A stretch of 64,000 bases of DNA from Stenotrophomonas acidaminiphila (GTDB lineage: Bacteria; Pseudomonadota; Gammaproteobacteria; Xanthomonadales; Xanthomonadaceae): contig CP019797.1 in NCBI GenBank assembly GCA_002951995.1, forward strand, positions 728,501 to 792,500, read 5' to 3'. The notes under the pieces are model-generated. The model was not told where the DNA came from and made no database searches. It saw only the letters and a list, made by a program, of their open reading frames with translations. This document shows positions 35,021 through 43,730 of the stretch, piece after piece (within the stretch, counting starts at the first letter, position 1; each line of letters starts with the position of its first letter). The translations under genes were made by a program, and so were the position numbers.

Positions 35021-37312
35021 ATGTCCAAAGAAGATTTCAAGCAGGCCGCCCTCGACTACCACCGCATGTCGCCGCCGGGGAAGATCCGGGTCGCCGCCAC
35101 CAAGCCGATGCTCACCCAGCGCGACCTGTCGCTGGCGTACTCGCCGGGCGTGGCCTATGCCTGCGAAGCGATCGTCGCCGACCCGGCCGCCGCCAGCGAG
35201 CTGACCGCGCGCGGCAACCTGGTCGCGGTGATCTCCAACGGCACCGCCGTGCTGGGCCTGGGCAACATCGGCCCGCTGGCCGGCAAGCCGGTGATGGAAG
35301 GCAAGGGCGTGCTGTTCCAGAAGTTCGCCGGCATCGACGTGTTCGACATCGAGGTCGACGAGAACGACCCGGACAAGCTGGTCGACATCATCGCCTCGCT
35401 GGAACCGACCTTCGGTGGCATCAACCTGGAGGACATCAAGGCGCCGGAGTGCTTCGTGGTCGAGCGCAAGCTGCGCGAGCGCATGAACATCCCGGTGTTC
35501 CATGACGACCAGCACGGCACCGCGATCATCGTCGGCGCGGCCATCCTCAACGCGCTGGACATCACCGGCAAGAAGATCGGCGAGGTCAAGGTCGCCACCA
35601 CCGGCATGGGCGCGGCCGGCATTTCCTGCGTGAATATGCTGGTGGAGCTGGGCGTCAAGCCGGAAAACGTGCTGGCCTTCGACCGCGACGGCGTGATCTA
35701 CGCCGGGCGCGAAGGGCTGGACCCGGAGAAGGCGCGCTATGCGCGCGACACCGACAAGCGCACCCTGGCCGAGATCGTCGAGGGCGCGGACATCTTCCTG
35801 GGCCTGTCGGCCCCGGGCATCCTCACCGCCGAGATGGTCAAGACCATGGCGCCGGACCCGGTGATCTTCGCGCTGGCCAACCCGACCCCGGAAATCATGC
35901 CGGAAGTGGCGCGTGCGGCGCGCCCGGACGCCATCATCGGCACCGGCCGTTCGGACTACCCGAACCAGGTCAACAACGCGCTGTGCTTCCCGTACCTGTT
36001 CCGCGGCGCGCTCGACGTCGGCGCCACCGGCATCAACGAGGAAATGAAGGTCGCCTGCGTGCGTGCCATCGCCGCGCTGGCGCGCAAGGAGGCGTCCGAC
36101 CTCGGCGCAGCCTACGGCGGCGACACCCCCAGCTTCGGCCGCGACTACCTGATTCCGCGCCCGTTCGACCGCCGCCTGCTGGTGGAACTGTCCTCGGCGG
36201 TGGCGCAGGCGGCGATGGACTCGGGCGTGGCCACGCGGCCGATCGCCGACATGGCCGCCTACCGGCAGAAGCTGGCGCAGTTCGTCTATCGCACCAGCCT
36301 GTTCATGAAGCCGGTCTACGACCAGGCGCGCGCCGACAAGCAGCGCGTGGTCTATGCCGAGGGCGAGGAGGAAGTGGTGCTGCGCGCGGTGCAGAACGTG
36401 ATCGACGAGGGCGTGGCCTTCCCGATCCTGATCGGCCGCCCGGACGTGATCGAATCGCGCATCGAGCGGCTGGGCCTGCGCATGAAGCCGGGCGTGGATT
36501 TCGAGATCACCAACATCAACGATGATCCGCGCTTCAACGAGTACTGGCAGTACTACCACGGCCTCACCGGCCGCCGCGGCGTCACCGTGGCCGCGGCCAA
36601 GAACCTGCTGCGCTCGCGCCCGACCCTGATCGCCGCGGTGATGGTGGCGCGCGGCGAGGCCGACGCCATGCTCAGCGGCGTGGTCGGCCGCTTCCACAAG
36701 AAGCTCGGCTACGTGCGCAGCGTGATCCCGCTGGAGCCGCGGGTCAGCTCGACCTCGGCGATGACCGGGGTGATCAACTCGCAGGGCGTGTTCTTCTTCG
36801 TCGATACCCACGTGCAGGAAGACCCCAGCGTGGAGCAGATCGTCGAATCCACGCTGCAGGCGGCCTACCGCATGAAGCTGTTCGGCATCGAGCCGAAGGT
36901 GGCGCTGCTGTCGCACTCCAACTTCGGCAGCCATGATTCCAAGGACGCGCTGAAGATGCGCCAGGTGCGCGAGCAGCTGCTCAAGCGCAACCCACGGTTG
37001 AACGTGGACGGCGAAATGCAGGGCGACACCGCGTGGGACGAGGCGCTGCGCGAGAAGCTGCTGCCCAACAGCACGCTCAAGGGCCGCGCCAACCTGTTCG
37101 TTCTGCCCAACCTGGAGGCGGCCAACATCGCCTACAACCTGGTGCGGGTGTTCACCGACGGCGTGGCGATCGGCCCGATCCTGATGGGCATCTCCAAGCC
37201 GGTCCACATCCTCACCAGCAGCGCCAGTTCGCGCCGCGTGCTGAACATGACCGCCATCGCGGCGGTCGATGCGCAGATCCGCAAGCAGATGGAAGCCGAA
37301 CGCGGCACCTGA
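35021..37312 (+). CDS. maeB: NADP-dependent malic enzyme with phosphotransacetylase-like domain
   Basis: A 763-residue malic enzyme that decarboxylates malate to pyruvate with reduction of NADP. Residues 20-155 are the malic N-domain ([40 protein letters not shown]), 165-400 the NAD(P)-binding domain ([26 protein letters not shown]), and 430-760 a phosphotransacetylase-like domain that in MaeB is regulatory, responding to acetyl-CoA. I chose the start [22 protein letters not shown] because the frame upstream to 34883 is not family-like. Pyruvate from here could meet the alanine and glutamate metabolism of the preceding region. Confidence 0.94.
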   Translation: MSKEDFKQAALDYHRMSPPGKIRVAATKPMLTQRDLSLAYSPGVAYACEAIVADPAAASELTARGNLVAVISNGTAVLGLGNIGPLAGKPVMEGKGVLFQKFAGIDVFDIEVDENDPDKLVDIIASLEPTFGGINLEDIKAPECFVVERKLRERMNIPVFHDDQHGTAIIVGAAILNALDITGKKIGEVKVATTGMGAAGISCVNMLVELGVKPENVLAFDRDGVIYAGREGLDPEKARYARDTDKRTLAEIVEGADIFLGLSAPGILTAEMVKTMAPDPVIFALANPTPEIMPEVARAARPDAIIGTGRSDYPNQVNNALCFPYLFRGALDVGATGINEEMKVACVRAIAALARKEASDLGAAYGGDTPSFGRDYLIPRPFDRRLLVELSSAVAQAAMDSGVATRPIADMAAYRQKLAQFVYRTSLFMKPVYDQARADKQRVVYAEGEEEVVLRAVQNVIDEGVAFPILIGRPDVIESRIERLGLRMKPGVDFEITNINDDPRFNEYWQYYHGLTGRRGVTVAAAKNLLRSRPTLIAAVMVARGEADAMLSGVVGRFHKKLGYVRSVIPLEPRVSSTSAMTGVINSQGVFFFVDTHVQEDPSVEQIVESTLQAAYRMKLFGIEPKVALLSHSNFGSHDSKDALKMRQVREQLLKRNPRLNVDGEMQGDTAWDEALREKLLPNSTLKGRANLFVLPNLEAANIAYNLVRVFTDGVAIGPILMGISKPVHILTSSASSRRVLNMTAIAAVDAQIRKQMEAERGT

Positions 37313-37334
37313 GCGGTGTCGCCCAGGTATCCAC

Positions 37335-37362
37335 GACAAGGCCGGCGCATGCCGGCCTTGTC
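37335..37362. terminator. strong hairpin after maeB
   Basis: Perfect 12-base-pair stem GACAAGGCCGGC / GCCGGCCTTGTC with a GCAT loop, 22 bases past the maeB stop and before the convergent luxR stop. It probably serves both genes; the T-run is missing. Confidence 0.6.
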
Positions 37363-37407
37363 GCATCCGTGGTAGCGGGCGCGGCTACCGGCAGCGCCGG
37401 CGCCGGG

Positions 37408-38126
37408 TCAGGCGATGATGCCCAGTACCACCGCGCGTACCGCCGCGGCGGTGCGGTTGCCGACGTCGAGCTTGGTCATGGCGTTGTTGAGATGGAAGTT
37501 GACCGTGCGCTCGGTGATGTTGAAGCGGGCGGCGATCTGGCGGTTGGTTTGGCCCTCGGCGACCCAGCGCAGGATCTCGATCTCGCGCTCGCTCATCGCC
37601 TCGCGCGAGGTCGCGCGCCAGCGCGCCAGCATTTCCCGCGCCAGGCCGTGGTGGGCCACCTGGCCCAGCCACAGCAGCTGCGGCCACCGCGCCTGCAGTT
37701 CCTGCGCATCCAGGCCATCACCGCCGCGGGTCACGGTCAACATGCCGCGCACGCTGTTGGCGGCCAGGGCCGGCAGCGACACCCCGCAGGTGATGTCGTG
37801 CAGGCGTGCGTCCTCCCAGAAGCCGGCGGCCGGATCGAACGGATCCTCGCCATTGGTCCAGGCAAACGGATCCAGCGAGGTGGCGCCCCGGCGGACCGTG
37901 GGGTCGACCGACAGGTAGTCGTTGTCCTGGTAGCGCTTCTGCCAGGCTTCCGGGTAATCGTTGAGCATCACGATTTCCGGCTGCGCCAGCGGCAGTGGCG
38001 CGCGCACCCCATAGGCACAGTGTTCGAAGCCGAGCGCGCGCACCATTCCGGCGATGGTGCCGAACAGGTCGTCCTGACCCCCGGGGCCAGCAGCGCATTG
38101 AGTTGGTCTTCCCGCCACGCCTCCAT
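37408..38126 (-). CDS. luxR: LuxR-type acyl-homoserine-lactone receptor, frameshifted near its N-terminus
   Basis: A 239-residue LuxR regulator when one base is added. The true N-terminus MEAWREDQLNALLAPG (start 38126, GAGGGCGGAA before it) is joined to GQDDLFGTIAGMVRALGFEHCAYG by a sixth base in the CCCCC run 38078-38082. The autoinducer domain keeps the canonical W, Y, D, P and W residues (EAWQKRYQDNDYLSVDPTVRRG...FAWTN). The LuxR HTH is LSEREIEILRWVAEGQTNRQIAARFNITERTVNFHLNNAMTKL. It should bind the lactone made by the neighbouring LuxI and act at the three lux boxes. The longer frame from 38223 is an artefact. Confidence 0.9.
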
Positions 38127-38164
38127 TTCCGCCCTCGATGAAATCGTGATCCCGGCCGGAGGCC

Positions 38165-38182
38165 ACTGTCAGCACTGACAGT
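38165..38182. promoter_or_regulatory. lux box 1
   Basis: Perfect 18-base palindrome ACTGTCAGCACTGACAGT between luxR (minus, 39 bases away) and the RsaM-like gene (plus, start 90 bases away). It is centred about 44 bases upstream of the start point predicted by TAGATT at 38206-38211, the class II position for LuxR activation of the RsaM-like gene; it could also affect luxR. Confidence 0.85.
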
Positions 38183-38205
38183 TTCCCGTGCCCGCGACCT
38201 GCCTC

Positions 38206-38211
38206 TAGATT
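38206..38211 (+). promoter_or_regulatory. -10 element downstream of lux box 1
   Basis: TAGATT, 23 bases after lux box 1 (measured from the end of its CTGTCA-N4-TGACAG core plus flanking T) and 61 bases before the RsaM-like start codon. The same spacing holds at lux box 3, supporting the assignment. Confidence 0.55.
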
Positions 38212-38271
38212 GGCGGCTCCCACCGCCCGGCGCGGCGTACCGCCGCCTGCACTGCCATAGGCCGCATCATA

Positions 38272-38643
38272 ATGACAGACGACGACGGTTACATCCGCCT
38301 ATCGCGGCGGGCCCTGGGCCAGATCCGGCTCGTGCACCTGGCATCGGGGCTGGACACGGAAGCGGACAGTACCGCCGCGGGCGCGGTCCATACCGACATC
38401 AGCGGCTACACCGAATGGGCCACCACCTCGGTGCCGGCCGTCTCGATCGGCTGGGACTGGCACATCGACACACTGGCCCGGCCGCTGTCCGCCGCCTGCC
38501 GGGACGCGCCGCGCAGCAACGTGATGCTGGTCGATGAGCAGGGGCGGGACATCGGCCCGCAGCATACCGCGCGCTGCCTGAAGCAACTGGTCGATGCACT
38601 GGAATGGAAGCCGGTGGTGCTCGACGCCATCGGATTCCGCTGA
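38272..38643 (+). CDS. RsaM-like DUF4902 protein (quorum-sensing modulator)
   Basis: A 123-residue protein placed between luxR and luxI. Its features (N-terminal YIRLSRRALGQIRLVHLASGL, then DISGYTEWATTSVPAVSIGWDWHID, and C-terminal LVDALEWKPVVLDAIGF) fit the DUF4902 family, to which RsaM-type proteins of Burkholderia and Pseudomonas fuscovaginae belong. RsaM proteins sit between the luxI and luxR homologues and lower lactone production by a mechanism that is not settled; they have no recognised DNA-binding domain. The promoter with lux box 1 would place it in a negative feedback loop. The ATG is close behind the AT-rich CATCATA. Confidence 0.78.
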   Translation: MTDDDGYIRLSRRALGQIRLVHLASGLDTEADSTAAGAVHTDISGYTEWATTSVPAVSIGWDWHIDTLARPLSAACRDAPRSNVMLVDEQGRDIGPQHTARCLKQLVDALEWKPVVLDAIGFR

Positions 38644-38716
38644 CGCGCCGCGCGGCAGACGCTCCCGATGCGCTGCATCGCCCGCCCGCGCGGCCGCGCC
38701 GGGCCCCCTTGGCGAC

Positions 38717-38732
38717 CTGTCAATCCTGACAG
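38717..38732. promoter_or_regulatory. lux box 2, luxI promoter
   Basis: CTGTCAATCCTGACAG, a dyad CTGTCA-N4-TGACAG 62 bases before the luxI ATG. A weak -10-like AAGACT lies at 38756-38761, 23 bases past the box as at the other two. It should give the positive feedback of LuxR on luxI. Confidence 0.85.
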
Positions 38733-38794
38733 TTATCACGCCATTGCTGCATTGCAAGACTCGTCCCCGTCCTTCAGCAACCGGGGTGCGGGTC

Positions 38795-39424
38795 ATGGAA
38801 TTCATCCTCGCCAGCGCGGGCGATCTGTCGCCACTGCTCACGCAGGCACTGGGCCGCTACCGCCACCGGGTCTTCATTGAAACCCTGGGCTGGCAGCTGG
38901 ATACGCCGCCGGGTATCGAGCGCGACCGCTTCGACCGGCCCGAGACCGTGCACGTGATCGTCCGCGACGACCAGCTCGACATCGTCGGTTACGCGCGCCT
39001 GCTGCCGACCACCGGTCCGTATCTGTTGGGAGAGATGTTCCCGCAGCTGATGAACGGCCAGCCGCCGCCCTGCTCGGACGACGTGTGGGAGCTGTCGCGC
39101 TTCGCGGTGATGGACCTGCGCGGCGCGCGCACCGGCGTCTGCCCACAGCGCCCGTCGGCATTGGCGGTGGACATCCTGCAGCTGGCGGCCGACTACGTGG
39201 AACGCCGCGGCGGCAAGCGGCTGATCACCGTTTCGCCGCTGGCGATGGAGCGGTTGCTGCGGCGCACCGGCTTTCATGTCCACCGTGCCGCGCCGCCGCA
39301 GATGATCGAAGGCCACCCGACCTTCGCCTGCTGGATCGAACTGGCGGGGCGGCCGCCGTGGACGCCGGGGAACGCGCCGGACCTGTCAATTCTGACAGTT
39401 ACGGGAAACGGACATCTCGGGTGA
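38795..39424 (+). CDS. luxI: acyl-homoserine-lactone synthase
   Basis: A 209-residue LuxI-family synthase, which makes N-acyl-homoserine lactone from S-adenosylmethionine and an acyl carrier. The invariant residues are in place: R and F in RYRHRVFIETLGWQLD, the W, E-x-D-x-F-D (GIERDRFDRPE), R in GYARLLPTTGPYLL, and the E and R of VWELSRFAV. The C-terminal tail (APDLSILTVTGNGHLG) is encoded partly by lux box 3, so this tail's sequence is set by the DNA site. The substrate chain length cannot be told. Complete LuxI systems are uncommon in the Xanthomonadaceae, which mostly use DSF and LuxR solos. Confidence 0.92.
   Translation: MEFILASAGDLSPLLTQALGRYRHRVFIETLGWQLDTPPGIERDRFDRPETVHVIVRDDQLDIVGYARLLPTTGPYLLGEMFPQLMNGQPPPCSDDVWELSRFAVMDLRGARTGVCPQRPSALAVDILQLAADYVERRGGKRLITVSPLAMERLLRRTGFHVHRAAPPQMIEGHPTFACWIELAGRPPWTPGNAPDLSILTVTGNGHLG
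39383..39398. promoter_or_regulatory. lux box 3, inside the end of luxI
   Basis: CTGTCAATTCTGACAG within the last codons of luxI, with TGAAAT at 39422-39427, 23 bases after the box, as a -10. Transcription would begin near 39434, just past the luxI stop codon, and run to the small membrane-protein gene at 39592. Confidence 0.8.
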
Positions 39425-39591
39425 AATCGACGTGAGGCTGGAGTGCCTTCGGGAGCCGTGACAATGGGCGCGTCCTCCCGGCCGGCGTGGAACGCCATGC
39501 GGAGGGAACAGGGAGGTTGCAGGCGGGCGCGGTCCCGCTTCGTGCGCGTTCGGCGCGCCCCTCCGCGTTCTTTCATATCGGGAGAAGGGGC

Positions 39592-39725
39592 ATGTTCAAG
39601 AAGATTTCGGAGCACGATGCCAGGCGCGGCGTCTCCGATTCGTTGCGGATGCAGTTCCTGGCCGGTCTGTTCGTCGGTGCCGTCGTCGGCATCGGTGTCG
39701 GGGATTGCTCGGCATCCTGGCCTGA
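39592..39725 (+). CDS. small single-span membrane protein, 44 aa, frameshifted
   Basis: A candidate gene with a strong Shine-Dalgarno (GGGAGAAGGGG) 1-2 bases from optimal spacing. It reads MFKKISEHDARRGVSDSLRM, then a hydrophobic segment QFLAGLFVGAVVGIGVG. As given, the frame then runs into arginine-rich shadow coding; adding one G to the GGGG run 39700-39703 gives GGLLGILA and a TGA at 39723-39725. The product would be a short inner-membrane peptide with a cytoplasmic charged N-terminus and a glycine-rich helix. It is the first gene after lux box 3, so possibly quorum-regulated. I know no family for it. Confidence 0.6.
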
Positions 39726-40053
39726 GCCGGGCGTCCGCCGGCGGCACCAGGCGGACCACACCCGCACCGCGGTCAGGGTCCACTCCCGGGCGGTGGCCAA
39801 TGCCGCGGCACGCGGCCGGGGCCCGTGCGCCGCGGCGCGGCGACAGCGCTGTGATAGTGCGGTGAAGCGACGGTGCGGGCCACGGCGACTCCCCGCCGTC
39901 GCGACGGCTGCCGGGCCACCCCGGACGGGTGCGCGGCGCCGGCAGTCGAAAACAGTGGTGCCGGGCAGGGCACCTGGTCATGTCCGGCGAGGTCCATGCC
40001 CTGCCTGCGCTGCTAGAATTGGCCGGTCCCGGTTTTCCTGTGTGAATGACGCC
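39726..40053. other. intergenic region without a supported gene
   Basis: 328 GC-rich bases between the small membrane-protein gene and the zinc-finger gene. The open frames through it are arginine-rich and continue in frame into the zinc-finger gene only by chance. TAGAAT at 40014-40019 is a possible -10 for the following gene and is part of the same 12-base block found before rsgA. Confidence 0.45.
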
Positions 40054-40251
40054 ATGAGCCATATCGCCGCCGCGCCCGCCAACGCCGAGAAGCGCTACAA
40101 CGTGCACCGTGCCGACCTGCCGTTGAGCTGCCCGACGCCGGAAATGGCGCTGTGGAACTCGCATCCGCGGGTTTACCTGCCGATCGAGAACGAACCCAAC
40201 GGCGAAGCCGCCTGCCCGTATTGCGGCGCGGTATTCGTGCTGGTCGACTGA
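40054..40251 (+). CDS. zinc-finger (CHCC) domain protein
   Basis: A 65-residue protein with the CHCC zinc-finger pattern: a Cys in PLSCPTPEMALWNSHPRVYLPI, His in SHPRVYL, and CPYCG in ACPYCGAVFVLVD. The fold is that of the C-terminal part of mitochondrial complex I subunit NDUFS6; bacterial stand-alone members are common in alpha-, beta- and gammaproteobacteria, and their role is unknown. The gene ends 8 bases before the glycosyltransferase start, so they are probably cotranscribed. Confidence 0.86.
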   Translation: MSHIAAAPANAEKRYNVHRADLPLSCPTPEMALWNSHPRVYLPIENEPNGEAACPYCGAVFVLVD

Positions 40252-40259
40252 ACGCCCGC

Positions 40260-41372
40260 ATGCGCCGCCTGACCGTGGTGCAGCTGCTGCCGGCGCTGCA
40301 CTCCGGCGGCGTCGAGCGCTCGACCCTGGAGGTCGCCCAGGCGCTGGTGGCGGCAGGGCACCGCGCCATCGTGGTCTCGGCCGGTGGCCGCCTGGTACCG
40401 CCGCTGCTGGACAGCGGCGCCGAACACCTGGCGCTGGACATCGGCCGCAAGTCGCTGCTGACCCTGCGCCACGTGGTGGCGCTGCGGCGGCTGTTCGCCG
40501 AAACCGGTGCCGACATCGTGCACGCGCGCTCGCGGCTGCCGGCATGGCTGGGCTGGCATGCGCTGCGCGGTCTGCCGCGGGAACGGCGCCCGCACTGGGT
40601 GACGACCATGCACGGGCTCAACTCGCCGGGCCGCTACAGCGCCATCATGGCCAGTGGTGAACGCGTGATCTGCGTGTCCAACACCGTGCGCGACTACCTG
40701 CTGGCGCATTACCCGGCGACCGACCCGCAGCGCCTGCGGGTGATCCCGCGCGGCGTGGACCCGGCGCAGTTCCCGCAGGTGGCGGCGTCCGACCGGCGCC
40801 CGCGGCAGGTGGTGGATGCGCTGCACCCGGCGCTGGCCGGTGACGGGCCGCTGTTGCTGTTGCCGGGCCGTGGCACCCGCCTCAAGGGGCATGCGCACGC
40901 GCTGCACCTGCTGGCCGCACTGCGGCGGCAGGGGCTGGCGGCACGGTTGTGGATGCCCGGCGCGCGCGAGCCGGGGCGCGAGGCGTACGTGGGCGAACTC
41001 GAGCAGCAGGCCGCGGCGCTGGGCATCGCCGACGCGGTCGCCATCACCGAGCCGACCCCCCGGATCGCGCAGGCCTATGCGGCCAGCGACCTGGTGTTGC
41101 AGCTGTCGGACAAGCCCGAGGCATTCGGCCGCACCGTGCTCGAAGCGCTGGCGGTAGGCCGCCCGGTGCTGGGCTGGGACCACGGCGGGGTCGGCGAACT
41201 GCTCGCCGAACTGCAGCCCAGCGGGGCGGTGCCGCCGGCTGACGCCACGGCACTGGCGGCGCGCGCGCTGGAGCTGCTGCGGCATCCGCCGTCGCTGCCG
41301 CGACGCCTCCCCTACACCCTGCGGGCCATGCAGCGCGCGACGCTGGACGTCTATGGCGAACTCATCGGCTGA
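40260..41372 (+). CDS. glycosyltransferase family 4 protein
   Basis: A 370-residue GT-B glycosyltransferase (GT4-type). The N-terminal domain has QLLPALHSGGVERSTLEVAQALVAAGH (acceptor-side glycine loop), and the C-terminal domain has LLLLPGRGTRLKGHAHALHLLAAL and the nucleotide-sugar-binding E-x7-E (EAFGRTVLEALAVGRPVLGWDHGG). It probably adds a sugar to the lipopolysaccharide core or a related glycan at the cytoplasmic face of the inner membrane. Its last 20 bases overlap the O-antigen ligase-like gene. Sugar and acceptor are not readable. Confidence 0.88.
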   Translation: MRRLTVVQLLPALHSGGVERSTLEVAQALVAAGHRAIVVSAGGRLVPPLLDSGAEHLALDIGRKSLLTLRHVVALRRLFAETGADIVHARSRLPAWLGWHALRGLPRERRPHWVTTMHGLNSPGRYSAIMASGERVICVSNTVRDYLLAHYPATDPQRLRVIPRGVDPAQFPQVAASDRRPRQVVDALHPALAGDGPLLLLPGRGTRLKGHAHALHLLAALRRQGLAARLWMPGAREPGREAYVGELEQQAAALGIADAVAITEPTPRIAQAYAASDLVLQLSDKPEAFGRTVLEALAVGRPVLGWDHGGVGELLAELQPSGAVPPADATALAARALELLRHPPSLPRRLPYTLRAMQRATLDVYGELIG

Positions 41373-42698
41373 ATCCTCCGTGCCGTCCGCGACGTTGCTG
41401 ATGCGGTGGGCCCCGGCCTGGGTGATCGCCTGCGTTGCGGCGTGGCCGGCGCCGGGCATCGCCGAAGCGCTGCTGTCGCTGGGCGCGCTGGCCACCGTGG
41501 GAACCCTGCTGCGGCGTCGCTTCACCGGTGACGGCCGCACCCTGCTCAGCGTTCCGGCCTGGGCGCTGACATGCACGCTGTTCCTGGCCTACTGGCTGCC
41601 GCAGCTGGTCTCGGCGGTGGATGCCGACGATCCCGGCCGTGCCTGGGGCCGGGTGGCGGCCGGGCTGCGGTACCTGCCTTTCATGTGGCTGGTCGCCATC
41701 GCCGTGGCGACCGACGCCCGGCGCCGGGTCACGTTCACCGGATTGGGCGTGGTCGTCGCGCTGTGGGTGGGCGACGCGCTGGTGCAGGCGCTGGTCGGCA
41801 GCAGTCCGCTGTTCTGGTCGATGGACCAGGTGAAATGGCTGGCCAGCGGGCATGGCCTGTGCAGCGCGGCGGAAGCGGCGCAGGCGGACCGGCTCAGCGG
41901 CGTGTTCGGGCCGTGCAACCTCAAGTTCGGGCCGGTGCTCGCCAGCCTGACGCCGTTCGCGCTGTTCGCCGCGGCCACGCGCTGGGGACGCTGGGGCTGG
42001 CTGCTGGTGGCGGTGCCGACCGGGGTGGTGATCGTGCTCGCCGGTTCGCGCGCGTCCTGGATCACTTATGCGCTGGTGCTGCTGTTCTCCGGCTGGCGGC
42101 TGCTGGGCAGGAAGGGCATGGCCCTGGTGCTGCTGTCCGGGGTGCTTGGCGCGGTACTGCTGGCGGGGCTGTCCACCCAGGTGCGCGAGCGCGTGGCCCG
42201 CACCACCCTGGCCTTGACCGGCGATGCCGCCGGAATGGATGCGGCGCTGTCCGGGCGCGGCCAGATCTGGTCCGCGGCGCTGTGCATGGTGCGCGCCCAT
42301 CCGCTCAACGGGGTGGGCGCGCGCGAGTTCCGCAACGCCTTCCCGCAGTGCGATCCGGCGCACGGGCAATACGCTGCCTGGGGGGCGGGGCCGGCGCTGC
42401 ATGCGCACCAGCTGGTGCTCGAGATACTGGCCGAAACCGGCGTGCTGGGCCTGTTGCTGTGGCTGGCCGGTGCGGCGATGGCGTGGCGCGCGTGGCGCTA
42501 CGCCGGCGAGGAGGCGCGGGCGCGGGCGCGTCCGGCGACGCTGGCACTGGCGGTAACGGTGTTCCCGTTCAACACCCACCTGGCGTTCTACTCGGCCTTC
42601 TGGGGGGCGCGACCCTGCTGCTGGCCGCGTTGTTCGTAGGCGCGCTGCTCGCGTACCCGCCGCCGGCGGCCGCGGGCGGCGATCAGTCGCGCTGGTAG
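41353..42698 (+). CDS. O-antigen ligase family membrane protein, frameshifted at the 3' end
   Basis: A 448-residue polytopic membrane protein of the Wzy_C (O-antigen ligase/polymerase) family when one base is added. It has about 11 hydrophobic segments and a large periplasmic loop with GRGQIWSAALCMVRAHPLNGVGAREFRNAFP and HAHQLVLEILAETGVLG, where the family's functional Arg/His lie. The break is in the GGGGGG run 42602-42607: as given, the protein ends FWGARPCCWPRCS; with one more G it continues FWGGATLLLAALFVGALLAYPPP to 42698. It may ligate or polymerise O-antigen on the periplasmic side. It ends 16 bases inside the convergent acyltransferase gene. Confidence 0.83.
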
Positions 42699-43609
42699 AA
42701 GCGGCTGCGTCCTTCCGGCTGGCGCTTGAAGCGTCGGTGGATCCACAGGTACTGGGCCGGCGCTTCGCGCACCATCTGCTCGATGGCGGCGTTGACACGC
42801 GCCGTGTCGGCGACCGCGTCGCCGGTCGGGAAGTCCGCCAGCGGCGGCGCGATCTTCAGCACGTAGCGCCCGCCTTCGCGGCGGTGGAAGAAGGGCACCA
42901 CGGCACAGCCGGTCATGCGCGCGAACTGGTGGGTCGCGGTGATGGTGGAGGCCGGCACCCCGAAGAACGGCACGAACACCGACTCCTTGCCGCGCATGTC
43001 CTGGTCAGGCGCGTACCACAGCAGGCCGCCTTTCTTGAGGTGGCGCACGGTGGCACGGATGTCCTCGTTGGCGAACATCGCGCTGGCGTAGCGCAGGCGC
43101 CCATGCTTGACCGCCCATTCCATCACCGGGTCGCGGTAGCGCCGGTACATGCCGGCCAGCGGCACGTGGTCGCACAGCAGGCGCCCGCACATTTCCAGGG
43201 TCATGAAATGCCCCGACACCAGCAACACGCCGCGGCCCTGCGCCCGCAGCGCCTGCAGGTGCTCCAGGCCCTCGATCCGCACCCGCGGGCGGATCGCGTC
43301 GATGCTGCCCCACCAGGCGCGGGCGAATTCGAAGATGCCCACGCCCAGCGCGTCGAAGCTGTCGCGCAGCAGTTGCCGGCGCCAGGCGTCGTCCTGCTCG
43401 GGAAAGCACAAGCGGATGTTCACTTCGGCGGCATGCCGGCGGGTACCGGCCAGGTGCAGCGCCAGCCAGCCGATGCCGCGGCCGATCGCGCGCTGCAGCA
43501 GCCAGGGCAGGCGTGCGCCCAGCATGGCCAGCGCCAGCCAGGCGAACGTCGGCCAATGGCGCGGCTGCCACAGTGACGGGCGGGTGGCGGAGGTGGGGGT
43601 GTCGGACAT
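42683..43609 (-). CDS. lpxL: lipid A biosynthesis lauroyl/myristoyl acyltransferase
   Basis: A 308-residue LpxL/LpxM/HtrB-family acyltransferase that adds a secondary acyl chain to Kdo-lipid A at the inner membrane. An N-terminal hydrophobic anchor (residues 20-45) precedes the catalytic motif VSGHFMTLEMCGR (HxxxxE form of the H-x4-D/E motif), YRRYRDPVMEWAVKHGR, LLWYAPDQDM and FVPFFGVPASTITATHQFARMTG. LpxL and LpxM types cannot be told apart with certainty. It is transcribed away from the facing waaA gene, which encodes the Kdo transfer step just before it in the pathway. Confidence 0.88.
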   Translation of the reverse strand: MSDTPTSATRPSLWQPRHWPTFAWLALAMLGARLPWLLQRAIGRGIGWLALHLAGTRRHAAEVNIRLCFPEQDDAWRRQLLRDSFDALGVGIFEFARAWWGSIDAIRPRVRIEGLEHLQALRAQGRGVLLVSGHFMTLEMCGRLLCDHVPLAGMYRRYRDPVMEWAVKHGRLRYASAMFANEDIRATVRHLKKGGLLWYAPDQDMRGKESVFVPFFGVPASTITATHQFARMTGCAVVPFFHRREGGRYVLKIAPPLADFPTGDAVADTARVNAAIEQMVREAPAQYLWIHRRFKRQPEGRSRFYQRD

Positions 43610-43730
43610 GGGGGGATTCTAATGAGGAACCCGTGGATGGGAACCCGGAACCGGTGAAAGCCACAGCGGCGCAGGCTGGTTTCCACGCGTTTCCATCCAC
43701 TAATTCCCCGCTCCTAGGTATCCTCGCCGC

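Noticed and set aside
37408..38223. LuxR with the longer N-terminus starting at 38223
   Set aside because: That extension runs through lux box 1 and lacks LuxR features; the other frame supplies the normal N-terminus MEAWREDQLNALL after a one-base repair.
39487..40251. A 254-residue protein ending in the zinc-finger domain
   Set aside because: The middle is arginine-rich shadow coding; the zinc-finger protein has its own ATG at 40054, and the small membrane protein ends at 39725 after repair.
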